64,000 bases of DNA from Roseiarcus sp963823165 (GTDB lineage Bacteria > Pseudomonadota > Alphaproteobacteria > Rhizobiales > Beijerinckiaceae), in NCBI GenBank assembly GCA_963823165.1, contig CAWGKV010000023.1, positions 22,768 to 86,767 of the forward strand. Reading direction: 5' to 3'. The notes under the pieces were generated by a model. That model saw only the letters and a program-made list of their open reading frames with translations. It was not told the origin of the DNA and did no database searches. Positions 33,920 through 41,384 of the stretch are shown here, in pieces (positions within the stretch are counted from its first letter, which is position 1; every line of letters starts with the position of its first letter). The position numbers were made by a program, and so were the translations under genes.

Positions 33920-35092
33920 CTATTCCGTTTTCTCAAAGAGCTCGCGCCCGATCAGCATGCGCCGGATCTCGCTCGTACCCGCGCCGATCTCGTAGAGTTT
34001 CGCGTCGCGCAGCAGGCGCCCCAAGGGATAGTCGTTGGTGTAGCCGGCGCCGCCGAGAATCTGGATCGCGTCGAGGGCGACCTGGGTCGCGCGCTCGGCG
34101 GCGTAGAGGATGGCGCCGGCCGCGTCCTCGCGCGTCGTCAAGCCGCGGTCGCAGGCCTTCGCCACCGCGTAGACATAGGCCTTGGAGGCGTTCATCGTCA
34201 CATACATGTCGGCGATCTTGCCCTGGATGAGTTGGAACGTCCCGATCGGCTGACCGAACTGCTTTCGCTCGTGCACGTAGGGCATGACGACGTCGAGCGC
34301 CGCCTGCATGAGGCCGAGCGGGCCGGCCGACAGCACCACGCGTTCGTAGTCGAGCCCGCTCATCAGCACGTTGACGCCCCTGCCGACCTCGCCGAGCACG
34401 TTCTCGTCCGGAACCTCGCAGTCGGAGAAAACGAGCTCCGAGGTGTCGGAGCCGCGCATCCCGAGCTTGTCGAGTTTCTGCCCGTTGGTGAAGCCCTTCA
34501 TGCCGCGCTCGACGAGGAACGCGGTGATGCCGCGCGCGCCGGCGCTCGGATCGGTCTTGGCGTAGACGATGATCGTCTCGGCGACGGGGCCGTTCGTAAT
34601 CCACATTTTTGTGCCGTTCAGGACGTAGCGGTCGCCTTTCCTGTCGGCGCGGGTGGTCATCGAGACGACGTCGGAGCCGGCGTTCGGCTCCGACATGGCG
34701 AGGCCGCCGACCTGCTCGCCGGAAATGAGCTTCGGCAGGTAGCGCGCCTTCTGGTCGTCGGCGCCGTTGCGCACGATCTGGTTGACGCAGAGGTTCGAAT
34801 GCGCCCCGTAGGAGAGGCCGACCGAGCCGCTCGCCCGCGACACCTCCTCCATCGCCACGCAGTGCTCGAGATAGCCCAGGCCCAGCCCGCCGAATTCCTC
34901 GGGCGCGGTGATTCCGTGCAGCCCGAGCGCCCCCATCTTCGGCCAGAGGTCGCGCGGGAAAAGGTTGTCGCGGTCGATCGCCGCGGCGCGCGGCGCGATC
35001 TCCTTTTCGGCGAATTTTCGCGCGCTCTCGCGAATCGTCTCGGCGCTCTCGCCGAGGTCGAAGTCGAGGCTGCGCGGGGCGTTGGGGATCAT
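33920..35092 (-). CDS. ivd: Isovaleryl-CoA dehydrogenase-like acyl-CoA dehydrogenase
   Basis: FAD flavoenzyme of 390 aa that would oxidise isovaleryl-CoA to 3-methylcrotonyl-CoA in leucine breakdown, passing electrons to ETF. Signature motifs are GLAMSEPNAGSDVVSM (~residues 129-144), KMWITNGP, and RDAKLYEIGAGTSEIRRMLIGREL near the end. The catalytic base at the isovaleryl-CoA dehydrogenase position is the Glu in GLDYERVVLSAGPLGLMQ, which separates IVD from most relatives. No other leucine genes are in the window. It is convergent with the barrel gene (2 bp between stops). Confidence 0.85.
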   Translation of the reverse strand: MIPNAPRSLDFDLGESAETIRESARKFAEKEIAPRAAAIDRDNLFPRDLWPKMGALGLHGITAPEEFGGLGLGYLEHCVAMEEVSRASGSVGLSYGAHSNLCVNQIVRNGADDQKARYLPKLISGEQVGGLAMSEPNAGSDVVSMTTRADRKGDRYVLNGTKMWITNGPVAETIIVYAKTDPSAGARGITAFLVERGMKGFTNGQKLDKLGMRGSDTSELVFSDCEVPDENVLGEVGRGVNVLMSGLDYERVVLSAGPLGLMQAALDVVMPYVHERKQFGQPIGTFQLIQGKIADMYVTMNASKAYVYAVAKACDRGLTTREDAAGAILYAAERATQVALDAIQILGGAGYTNDYPLGRLLRDAKLYEIGAGTSEIRRMLIGRELFEKTE

Positions 35093-35965
35093 CGTGTCAT
35101 GCTCTCAAGCCGCCTCTGCCGCTTGCGGGAGAGAGCCGGCGCGAATCGAGGCTTTCCAACGACTTGCGGCGCCATTCGCCGGGCAATCGCTCACGCTCCC
35201 GTTTCCCAAAAGGGCGCCAGAGGGGCAAGGGTGTTCGGCGGGCCGGAGCGCCTTGGGCTTTGGCGCCGTCCGCGAGCCGGCGAAACAGCCTTGAACGCAG
35301 CGGGAAGGCCGCCGGCCCCCGGGGGAAGGGACACCGCCCGCCAGAGGAAGCAAAAGGAACGCCAGGGGAAGCAAAAGGAACGCCAGCGGAAGCAAAAGGA
35401 ACGCCAGCGGAAGCCAGATCCGCTGACGATTCCCGCTTTTTCAACGGCTTAGTGGTCCCGAAGACGGAAGCGCCGCAATTCAATAGAGCGACGCCCGACC
35501 CTTCCCGAAAGCAGTTCCCCGCAGGCGGGGAGAGCCACGCGCCGATCGGTCGGCTGCGAGGGGCGGCGCCCGGAAAGATTTCAACGGAACCGGCCAACTC
35601 GGTGGTCTCCCTTCAGCAAGGCTGCTGCAAGAACGAATATGGAACACATTCCCAATTCTGGCAAGACAAAAGTTTTTTGAGGGCATTCTAACCTGCCCAT
35701 AACCGCCGGGAATAATGCCTTTTCAATGTGTTGCGGGGCGGTGGAGCGAAAGATCTTTTCTGCTCCGGCCCCGCTGTCGATGGTAAGTGAGCGCGGAGGC
35801 CATTCGGGTCCTTGGGCGGCATCGTGAGAGCGGCGATCGACGACGGCGGGTGCGCCAAGCGGTCGAGCTTCGACTGCGTGGCGGCTCAGGCTTCAGCCTG
35901 CCGTCGCTCGGCGCCAACGGTTCGATCGACCTCGCTCTCGTCGCGCGGCCCTCATTGCGCGTGCG
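35093..35965. other. Long intergenic region with a 21-bp tandem repeat
   Basis: About 870 bp without a convincing gene. A plus-strand frame (35164-35691) and two minus-strand frames are open, but they translate the tandem repeat at 35340-35415 into monotonous peptides and lack family resemblance. AT-rich segments at 35640-35730 (for example TTTTTTGAGGG) could contain promoters, but none is convincing. Confidence 0.45.
35340..35415. repeat. 21-bp tandem repeat, 3 full copies plus part
   Basis: Unit GCCAGNGGAAGCAAAAGGAAC repeats at 35340, 35361 and 35382, with a truncated fourth copy from 35403. Copies differ only at the base after GCCAG. The 21-bp period keeps frame, but no true gene seems to use it. 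Confidence 0.75.
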
Positions 35966-36445
35966 CTACTGGCACGCGTCCCAGAAGCCCTGTTGCTGGC
36001 TCGGGTCGGTGTAGTACCAGCACAGGCCCGGCCCAGGCGCGGGGCCTGCCCAGGATGCGGCGGCCGCCGCGCCGATGACGCCAATCGCCGCGCCTGCGGC
36101 GATAGCGCCGCCCGGGCCCCAGCGATACCAGCCCGGGCGGGCCCATCCGCCATAATAGCCCGGCCTGACGCCGTAGACCCCGCCGCGATAGGCCCCGCCG
36201 CGGTACACGCCCCCGCCATGATAGACCGTGCCGCCGCGGTAGACGCCGCCGCGAGGCCCGCGGTACACGCCGCCGTGGTAGGCGCCGCCTCGGCGCGCCA
36301 CATAGGCCTTCGAGATCAACCCGTTGTCGGCATGTGCGGCCGGGCTTGCGCCGTTGAACAATTCGAGCGCCTGCGTCTGCGCCCCGCACAGGGATGAGAG
36401 CGCCGCCACGACGCACGCGCGCGAAAAAAGGCTGGTCCACTTCAT
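35966..36445 (-). CDS. Secreted Gly/Tyr/Arg-rich repeat protein
   Basis: Protein of 159 aa with a signal peptide (ACVVAALSSLCGAQTQA), then degenerate repeats of the type GGVYRGGAYHGG at residues ~50-85, a hydrophobic Ala/Gly segment (GAIAAGAAIGVIGAAAAASW) and a C-terminus LCWYYTDPSQQQGFWDACQ with two cysteines. The start ATG 36445 has AGGAGG upstream. Related short proteins with a final WYYTDPSQ..GFWDxC motif are widespread in Rhizobiales and have no known function; surface or envelope location is likely. Confidence 0.75.
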   Translation of the reverse strand: MKWTSLFSRACVVAALSSLCGAQTQALELFNGASPAAHADNGLISKAYVARRGGAYHGGVYRGPRGGVYRGGTVYHGGGVYRGGAYRGGVYGVRPGYYGGWARPGWYRWGPGGAIAAGAAIGVIGAAAAASWAGPAPGPGLCWYYTDPSQQQGFWDACQ

Positions 36446-36651
36446 CGTTTTCCTCCTGGCCCCCACAGGATCGGCCCGCCCGTCGCGACCGACCAGCGGC
36501 GCCGAAGACGATTCCCGCGCCCGCTCCATGTTATCGCACAGAGGCCCTGAAAAGTCGAAGACCGGCGGCGCGGGATGCGCCTCCGGTCCCTTGGCTAACC
36601 TCCCCAGCGAGGCTGGGGAAATTGAAGCGGAACGATCGGGGATGAACAACC

Positions 36652-37083
36652 TCACCCGATCGCGATCTTCCGCGGCTGGGCGTGCTTCGCCTTGGGCAAA
36701 GTCAGGGTCAAAACCCCGTCCTCGAGGTTGGCGCCGATCTTCTCCTGGTCGATGGCGCTCCCGAGGGCGAAGGAGCGGGCGTAATGGCCGACGTTGTACT
36801 CGGCGTAGACGGGCTCCATGTCCTTGTACTTCGAGAAATCGATGCGGCCGTCGACCCTGAGGACGTCCTTCTCGACGTTGATGTTAAGGTCCTTCTTCTC
36901 GACGCCCGGCATCTCCATCGCGACCGTGAGCGCTTCGTCGGTCTCGTAGATGTCGGCGCTTGGCACGTAGTAGCGCCCCGGGACCGTCTTCTCCTCCTTG
37001 GCGACCACCTCCTTCTTCTCGCGGACCGCCATTTCCTTGCTCTCGCCAGCAGGCGAGTCCTTTCGGTTCGGTTCCTTGCTCAT
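36652..37083 (-). CDS. Hsp20/alpha-crystallin family small heat shock protein
   Basis: ATP-independent chaperone of 143 aa, second gene of a two-gene Hsp20 operon (9 bp after the first). The alpha-crystallin core includes PSADIYETDEALTVAMEMPGVEKKDLNINVEKDVL and the closing GVLTLTLPKAK. The N-terminal ~45 residues are highly charged (Lys/Glu-rich). It binds unfolded proteins during heat or oxidative stress. Confidence 0.9.
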   Translation of the reverse strand: MSKEPNRKDSPAGESKEMAVREKKEVVAKEEKTVPGRYYVPSADIYETDEALTVAMEMPGVEKKDLNINVEKDVLRVDGRIDFSKYKDMEPVYAEYNVGHYARSFALGSAIDQEKIGANLEDGVLTLTLPKAKHAQPRKIAIG

Positions 37084-37092
37084 GGGTCTCCC

Positions 37093-37518
37093 TCACCCGA
37101 TCGTTATGGACTTGGCCTTCGCGCTTTCTGCCTGCGGCAGGAAGAGCGCGAGGACGCCGTCGCGATATTCAGCCTTGACGCCGTCCGGGTTGATCTCGAC
37201 AGGCAATGTCAAGGCCCGGTCGAACCGGCCGGCGAGCCGCTCCCTGCGATGCACCGCGGCCTTCTCGGGGAAGTCGACCGACTTCACGCCCGATAGCCTC
37301 AGCGTGCGTCCCTTCACCTGCACGTCGAGATCGGATTTCTTTACGCCCGGAAGCTCGGTGATGAGGATGTAGTCGTCGCCCTTGCGGAACACGTTCATCG
37401 GCGGATAGGCGCCGCCGCCGCTCAGGCCCGCGTCGAGCCAGCTGCTCTCGCGGTACGAATCCAGCGCCTGCTGAAGGCTCGCAAGCGCATCGAACGGATC
37501 TGAAAACAGAGCCATCAA
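37093..37518 (-). CDS. Hsp20/alpha-crystallin family small heat shock protein
   Basis: Small heat shock protein of 141 aa, first gene of the minus-strand pair. The core contains NVFRKGDDYILITELPGVKKSDLDVQVKGRTL, and the closing motif is GVLALFLPQAESAK. The start ATG 37518 has AAGGAGGG upstream. Similar to the IbpA-like class A group. Chaperone function by family. Confidence 0.9.
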   Translation of the reverse strand: MMALFSDPFDALASLQQALDSYRESSWLDAGLSGGGAYPPMNVFRKGDDYILITELPGVKKSDLDVQVKGRTLRLSGVKSVDFPEKAAVHRRERLAGRFDRALTLPVEINPDGVKAEYRDGVLALFLPQAESAKAKSITIG

Positions 37519-37936
37519 GTCCCTCCTTGCCGCTTATGTCGGCAAGAAGCGCCGCCCGCGCGGAATGCGCGCCGCCGGCGCCGCCTCGCCACGAATTGCA
37601 AGTGGGAAAGGCTGCGCGGGGCGTCAAGGGGCGGGTTCAACCTGCGGCGTCCGGTCGCAGGTTCGCTTTGCGGATGAAACGAGGAAGCCCGCTCGGAACA
37701 GCTTCGGCTGCGCCAGCGTGGGCGCCGACAGGCTCTTGAAACCTCCGCGCCTTCGCCCATTTCTATTCCGCCGGGCCCGGCGGCGCGGCGATTCGCAACC
37801 ATGTCGCTCGACGCAGGATGGAGCTCATGGGCGGTCCGGTCTTGGACGCGGTGGCGTCTTCTTCCGCTCGGGCGGCCCGGCATTTTCGCCGGCTCGCGGA
37901 ACCGAAGAGGGCAAGACCAGATGACGCGGAACGAGA
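37519..37936. other. Intergenic region between divergent genes
   Basis: About 420 bp between the hsp20 pair and a small plus-strand gene. GC-rich, with only shadow frames. A GGAAC at 37695 has CGTG 17 nt later, an imperfect EcfG match. No clear heat-shock (RpoH) promoter is recognised. Confidence 0.35.
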
Positions 37937-38230
37937 TTGATTTCAATCGCGCGGCGCCGAGCGCCGGATTTTCTCGCCTCGGCGGCGAGCTTCCACCAGC
38001 CGATCGAAGTGCTCGACCATCCCGACCTGCCGCTTTCGGAGCGGCGGGCGATCCTCGCCGACTGGGCGTCCGACGCGCATGCGGCCGAGAACGCCCCCTG
38101 GCTGCGTCAAATTCGCAACGGCGCGAGAATTCCGGTGAGCGAAGTCTTGCAGGCGCTGAAGGCGCTCGACGCCAGGGCAGAGGCCTCGGCCCGAGGACGC
38201 CCAGCCGTTCGGCGACGCAAAATTAAATAA
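37937..38230 (+). CDS. Small conserved-looking protein (PxxVLxHPDL family)
   Basis: Protein of ~97 aa containing IEVLDHPDLPLSERRAILADWASDAHA, a motif of short alphaproteobacterial proteins of unknown function, then LQALKALDAR. The N-terminus is uncertain: TTG 37937 is the first start in this frame. An ATG at 37921 in another frame reads MTRNEIDFNRA, which looks like the expected beginning of the family, so a 1-nt indel between the two is possible. It lies upstream of an hsp20 gene. Confidence 0.6.
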   Translation: MISIARRRAPDFLASAASFHQPIEVLDHPDLPLSERRAILADWASDAHAAENAPWLRQIRNGARIPVSEVLQALKALDARAEASARGRPAVRRRKIK

Positions 38231-38252
38231 ACCGCCCTTCGCATAAGTCGAT

Positions 38253-38293
38253 TTGACCCGGATCAATGCAGCCGATCAGAACTGTCCTATGGT
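38253..38293 (+). promoter_or_regulatory. FNR/FixK-type box and promoter for hsp20
   Basis: TTGACCCGGATCAA (38253-38266) matches the TTGAT-N4-ATCAA box of FNR/FixK/FnrL regulators with one mismatch. If centred at -41.5, transcription would start near 38301, and TATGGT at 38288-38293 falls where the -10 should be. The geometry fits a class II activated promoter. Confidence 0.55.
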
Positions 38294-38342
38294 GCATTCA
38301 AGAAGCGCCGGGAGAGACGCCTGGCGTATCGAGGAGGATTCC

Positions 38343-38897
38343 ATGGCAAAGATGGAGCCCATGCCCAAAGCCGAAACGAAGGTGCCTGTGAGGGTCGAGG
38401 CGAAGGCCGCGGCCCCGATGGCGATGGAGGCTTGGCGGCCGTTCGAGAGTCTTCGCCGCGAGGTCGACCGTCTGTTCGAAGACTTCACGATGAATCCGTT
38501 CCGACTGCCCTTCCGAAGGCCGATGTTCGAGCTCGAGCCGTTCTGGCACCCCGAGTCCTGGATGACGGTCCCTGCGGTCGACTTTGTCGAGCGCGAGACG
38601 GGTTATGAAGTCACGGTTGAGCTGCCCGGTCTCGACGAGAAGAACGTCGAGGTCAAGGTCGCCGGCGACGTGCTGACGATCAAGGGCGAGAAGGCGGAGG
38701 AGAAGCAGGAGGCCAAGAAGGACTTCCACATGAGGGAGCGCCGCTTTGGCAGCTTCGAGCGCGCGCTTCGCATGCCTGAAGGCGTCGATGCCGAGAGAAT
38801 CGAGGCGCACTTCAAGAAGGGCGTCCTGACGGTCATGCTGCCGAAGGCGCCGGAAGCCCAGAAGCCGGTCAAGAAAATCGAGGTGAAGAGCGGCTGA
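38343..38897 (+). CDS. Hsp20/alpha-crystallin family small heat shock protein
   Basis: Small heat shock protein of 184 aa with a longer N-terminal arm than its two neighbours (residues 1-70, including the AWRPFESLRREVDRLFEDF helix typical of this sub-group). The core has VDFVERETGYEVTVELPGLDEKNVEVKV, and the end has GVLTVMLPKAPEAQKPVKKIEVKSG. The ATG at 38343 follows GAGGAGG. A putative FNR/FixK box upstream suggests low-oxygen or redox control. Two hairpins follow the gene. Confidence 0.92.
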   Translation: MAKMEPMPKAETKVPVRVEAKAAAPMAMEAWRPFESLRREVDRLFEDFTMNPFRLPFRRPMFELEPFWHPESWMTVPAVDFVERETGYEVTVELPGLDEKNVEVKVAGDVLTIKGEKAEEKQEAKKDFHMRERRFGSFERALRMPEGVDAERIEAHFKKGVLTVMLPKAPEAQKPVKKIEVKSG

Positions 38898-38906
38898 TTT
38901 CGACGC

Positions 38907-38942
38907 CGAAGCTCGATGATCGGCAATGATCATCGAGCTTCG
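38907..38942. other. Perfect 15-bp hairpin after hsp20
   Basis: Arms 38907-38921 and 38928-38942 are exact reverse complements with a 6-nt loop (GGCAAT). No T-run follows; a second hairpin with a T-rich tail lies 24 bp downstream and is the likelier terminator. Confidence 0.6.
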
Positions 38943-38965
38943 CTCGCTGGAAGTCTTGACGTTGA

Positions 38966-38996
38966 CGAAGGCCCCGAGCGGGGCCTTCGTTTCTTG
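38966..38996 (+). terminator. Rho-independent terminator of hsp20
   Basis: Stem CGAAGGCCCC/GGGGCCTTCG (10 bp, loop GAGC) followed by TTTCTT. Confidence 0.8.
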
Positions 38997-39175
38997 CTGT
39001 TGCCTGCGTGCGGCCAGCCACCCCACCGCACATCGGCGGTCCCACGCGAAGCACCCGCTAGCGCGGGCAATACCGGCGGAGGGCGGTTTGGGGATTCTCC
39101 GGCGAGGAGCAGATTGCGGCGCCCGCTTCTTGCCCATGGCTTGCAATGGCCCGCGGCGCTGGCTAATCGCCGCGC

Positions 39176-40471
39176 ATGTCCGCCCCGCCGATCGCCCTCC
39201 TGAACGCCCGCCTCGTCGATCCCGAGCGCGAGGCCGAAATGCGCGGCGGGCTGCTGGCGATGGAAGGGGTGATCGCCGCCGTCGGTCCATCGGTTACGCG
39301 CGATCAGGTTCCCCATGAGGCGCGCATCGTCGACTGCGGGGGCGACGTGGTCGCGCCCGGCCTTGTCGACATGCGGGTTTTCGTCGGCGAGCCGGGGGCG
39401 GAGCATCGGGAGACGATCGCCAGCGCCAGCGCCGCCGCCGCCGCCGGCGGCGTCACGAGCCTCGTCATGCGCCCCGACACCAATCCCCCGGTCGACGACC
39501 CCGCGGTGGTCGACTTCATCCTGCGTCGGGCGCGCGACGACGCGAAGGTCCGCATATTTCCCTCCGCGGCGCTGACCAAGGGCCGTCAGGGGCGCGAAAT
39601 CGCCGAGATCGGGCTCCTTGCCGAGGCGGGCGCCATCGCGTTTTCCGATGGCGACCATTCGGTCGCCGACGCGCAGACCATGCGCCGCGCGATGACCTAC
39701 GCCCGCGACTTCGACGCGCTCATCGCCCCCGTCTGCGAGGACCGGTCGTTGCGCGGCGAAGGCGTCGTGGCGGAGGGCCTGCGCGCGAGCTGGCTCGGTC
39801 TGCCGGGCATCCCGCGCGAAGCCGAGACGATCTTGCTCGAGCGCGATCTCAGGCTCGTTGCGCTGACCGGGGCGCGCTATCACGCGGCGCTCCTCTCCAA
39901 CCGGCTGTCGCTCGAGGCGATGAGGCGCGCGCGCGAGGCGGGACTGGCCGCGACCTGCGGCGTTTCGATCAACAACCTCAGCCTCAACGAACTGGACGTC
40001 GGCGACTACCGCACCTTCCTGAAGCTGAGCCCGCCCCTGCGGACCGAGGACGAGCGCATGGCGTTGGTCGAGGCCCTGAACGAGGGCCTCGTCGACGTGA
40101 TCTCGTCCGATCACGACCCGCAGGACGTGGAGACGAAGCGGCTGCCGTTCGTTGAGGCCGCCGCCGGCGCGATCGGCCTCGAGACGATGCTGTCGGCGAG
40201 CCTGCGGCTCGTCACCGCGGAGCGCATCAGCCTGCCGCGGCTTTTGCGCGCGATGACTCTGAGGCCGGCTGAAATCCTGCGGCTGCCGGTCGGGCGGCTT
40301 TCGGTCGGGGCGCCGGCGGACGTCGTCCGCTTCGATCCGGACGAGCCTTACGTGCTCGATCCGGCGGTGCTGCATTCGCGCTGCCGCAACACCCCCTTCG
40401 ACGAGGCCCGGCTCGAGGGAAGGGTGAAGCTGACCCTGGTTGCCGGACGCGTCGCCCACGAGTATCTGTAA
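39176..40471 (+). CDS. pyrC: Dihydroorotase-like protein lacking metal ligands
   Basis: Amidohydrolase-fold protein of 431 aa, clearly related to class I dihydroorotase (MRPDTNPPVDDP, SSDHDPQDVETKRLPF, GAIGLETMLSASL). The usual zinc motif HxH reads Arg67-Val-Phe69 (LVDMRVFVGEPG); the ligand His in the HxED motif is replaced (IAPVCED); and the HHL motif reads Asn266-Asn267-Leu. The metal site therefore seems lost, so it is probably non-catalytic, like the PyrC-prime subunits that scaffold aspartate transcarbamoylase in pseudomonads. pyrB is not in the window: hsp20 lies upstream. plsY and dprA follow, an order I recall from Rhizobiales. A catalytic dihydroorotase should exist elsewhere. Confidence 0.85.
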   Translation: MSAPPIALLNARLVDPEREAEMRGGLLAMEGVIAAVGPSVTRDQVPHEARIVDCGGDVVAPGLVDMRVFVGEPGAEHRETIASASAAAAAGGVTSLVMRPDTNPPVDDPAVVDFILRRARDDAKVRIFPSAALTKGRQGREIAEIGLLAEAGAIAFSDGDHSVADAQTMRRAMTYARDFDALIAPVCEDRSLRGEGVVAEGLRASWLGLPGIPREAETILLERDLRLVALTGARYHAALLSNRLSLEAMRRAREAGLAATCGVSINNLSLNELDVGDYRTFLKLSPPLRTEDERMALVEALNEGLVDVISSDHDPQDVETKRLPFVEAAAGAIGLETMLSASLRLVTAERISLPRLLRAMTLRPAEILRLPVGRLSVGAPADVVRFDPDEPYVLDPAVLHSRCRNTPFDEARLEGRVKLTLVAGRVAHEYL

Positions 40472-40547
40472 TATAAACCAACGGGAAAACTGGGAGAGAG
40501 CGGTCGCGCGAAAGGCGGAGGCGATGATCGAGGCCGAGACCCCCTCC

Positions 40548-40590
40548 ACCGCGCTTCGCGCGGTCCCCCTCCCCCGCTTTGCGGGGGAGG
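40548..40590. repeat. REP-like double hairpin between pyrC-like gene and plsY
   Basis: Stems ACCGCGC-TTC-GCGCGGT (40548-40564) and CCTCCCCCGC-TTT-GCGGGGGAGG (40568-40590), a frequent Rhizobiales intergenic pattern. Confidence 0.6.
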
Positions 40591-40616
40591 ATAACTGAGA
40601 GACGAGTGGAGCGCGC

Positions 40617-41213
40617 ATGGTCGGCTTTGAGTACGGGGCGGCGCTCGCGCTGGTTCTCGGCTATCTGCTCGGCTCGATCCCGTTCGGCCTCATTCTGACG
40701 CGCCTATTCGGCGCAGGCGACTTGCGGTCGATCGGCTCGGGCAATATCGGCGCGACCAACGTTCTGCGCACCGGCCGCAAGGGTCTCGCCGCGGCGACGC
40801 TCGTGCTCGACGCGCTGAAGGCGACCTTCGCCGTCGTTGTCGGCGGCTGGCTGTTCGGGCCGGAGGGCGCGCTCGCGGCGGCGGCGGGCGCCGTCTTCGG
40901 CCACCTCTATCCGGTCTGGGTGAAATTCCGCGGCGGCAAGGGGGTCGCGACCTTTTTCGGCGGGCTGATCGGGCTCGCCTGGCCGGCGGCGATCGCCTTC
41001 GCCGTCGTGTGGCTCGCGGTCGCCTGGTCGACGCGCTATTCCTCCGCCGCGGCGCTGGCGGCGACGGCCGTCTCGCCGCTGGTCGCGCTCCTGATCGGGC
41101 TCCCCGATGTCGCGCTGGTGTTCGCGCTGCTCGCCGCCCTCGTCTGGTTCAAGCACAGCGCCAACGTTTCACGGCTCCTCAGGGGGACCGAGTCGAAGAT
41201 CGGGCGCGGGTAG
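40617..41213 (+). CDS. plsY: Glycerol-3-phosphate 1-O-acyltransferase PlsY
   Basis: Membrane enzyme of 198 aa, five to six hydrophobic helices, that moves an acyl group from acyl-phosphate to glycerol-3-phosphate, the first step of phospholipid synthesis. Three family motifs are seen: GSIPFGLILTR with GSGNIGATNVLR, FRGGKGVATFFG, and WFKHSANVSRLLRGTESK near the C-terminus. The ATG at 40617 is 146 bp after the pyrC-like gene, with a REP-like element between. Confidence 0.93.
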   Translation: MVGFEYGAALALVLGYLLGSIPFGLILTRLFGAGDLRSIGSGNIGATNVLRTGRKGLAAATLVLDALKATFAVVVGGWLFGPEGALAAAAGAVFGHLYPVWVKFRGGKGVATFFGGLIGLAWPAAIAFAVVWLAVAWSTRYSSAAALAATAVSPLVALLIGLPDVALVFALLAALVWFKHSANVSRLLRGTESKIGRG

Positions 41214-41254
41214 TGGTCTGTTTGATCCAGTTTGAAACCGGTACGCTTTGTCGC

Positions 41255-41324
41255 CCCCGCGATCCCCGCTCCGCGGCGCTGAAGCTGGATCCCCTCCCCG
41301 GGCCTGGACCCGGGGATCGCGGGG
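41255..41324. repeat. REP-like inverted repeat between plsY and dprA
   Basis: Perfect 13-bp arms (41255-41267 and 41312-41324) around a 44-nt loop that holds a CCCCGGG-type inner palindrome. Confidence 0.65.
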
Positions 41325-41384
41325 ATGACAAGCGGCTACTGATGGCGGACAAGCCGTTCTCTTTTGATCGAAGCGGAACACTAA

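Noticed and set aside
35340..35415. CRISPR-like array
   Set aside because: The 21-bp units are directly adjacent with no spacers, and no cas genes are present.
35164..35691. Plus-strand frame covering the 21-bp repeat as a repeat protein gene
   Set aside because: No signal, domain or good start site; the reading is open mainly because the repeat period is a multiple of three.
37695..37720. EcfG promoter before the small gene at 37937
   Set aside because: GGAAC-N17-CGTG has a mismatch in the critical -10 word and lies 220 bp away.
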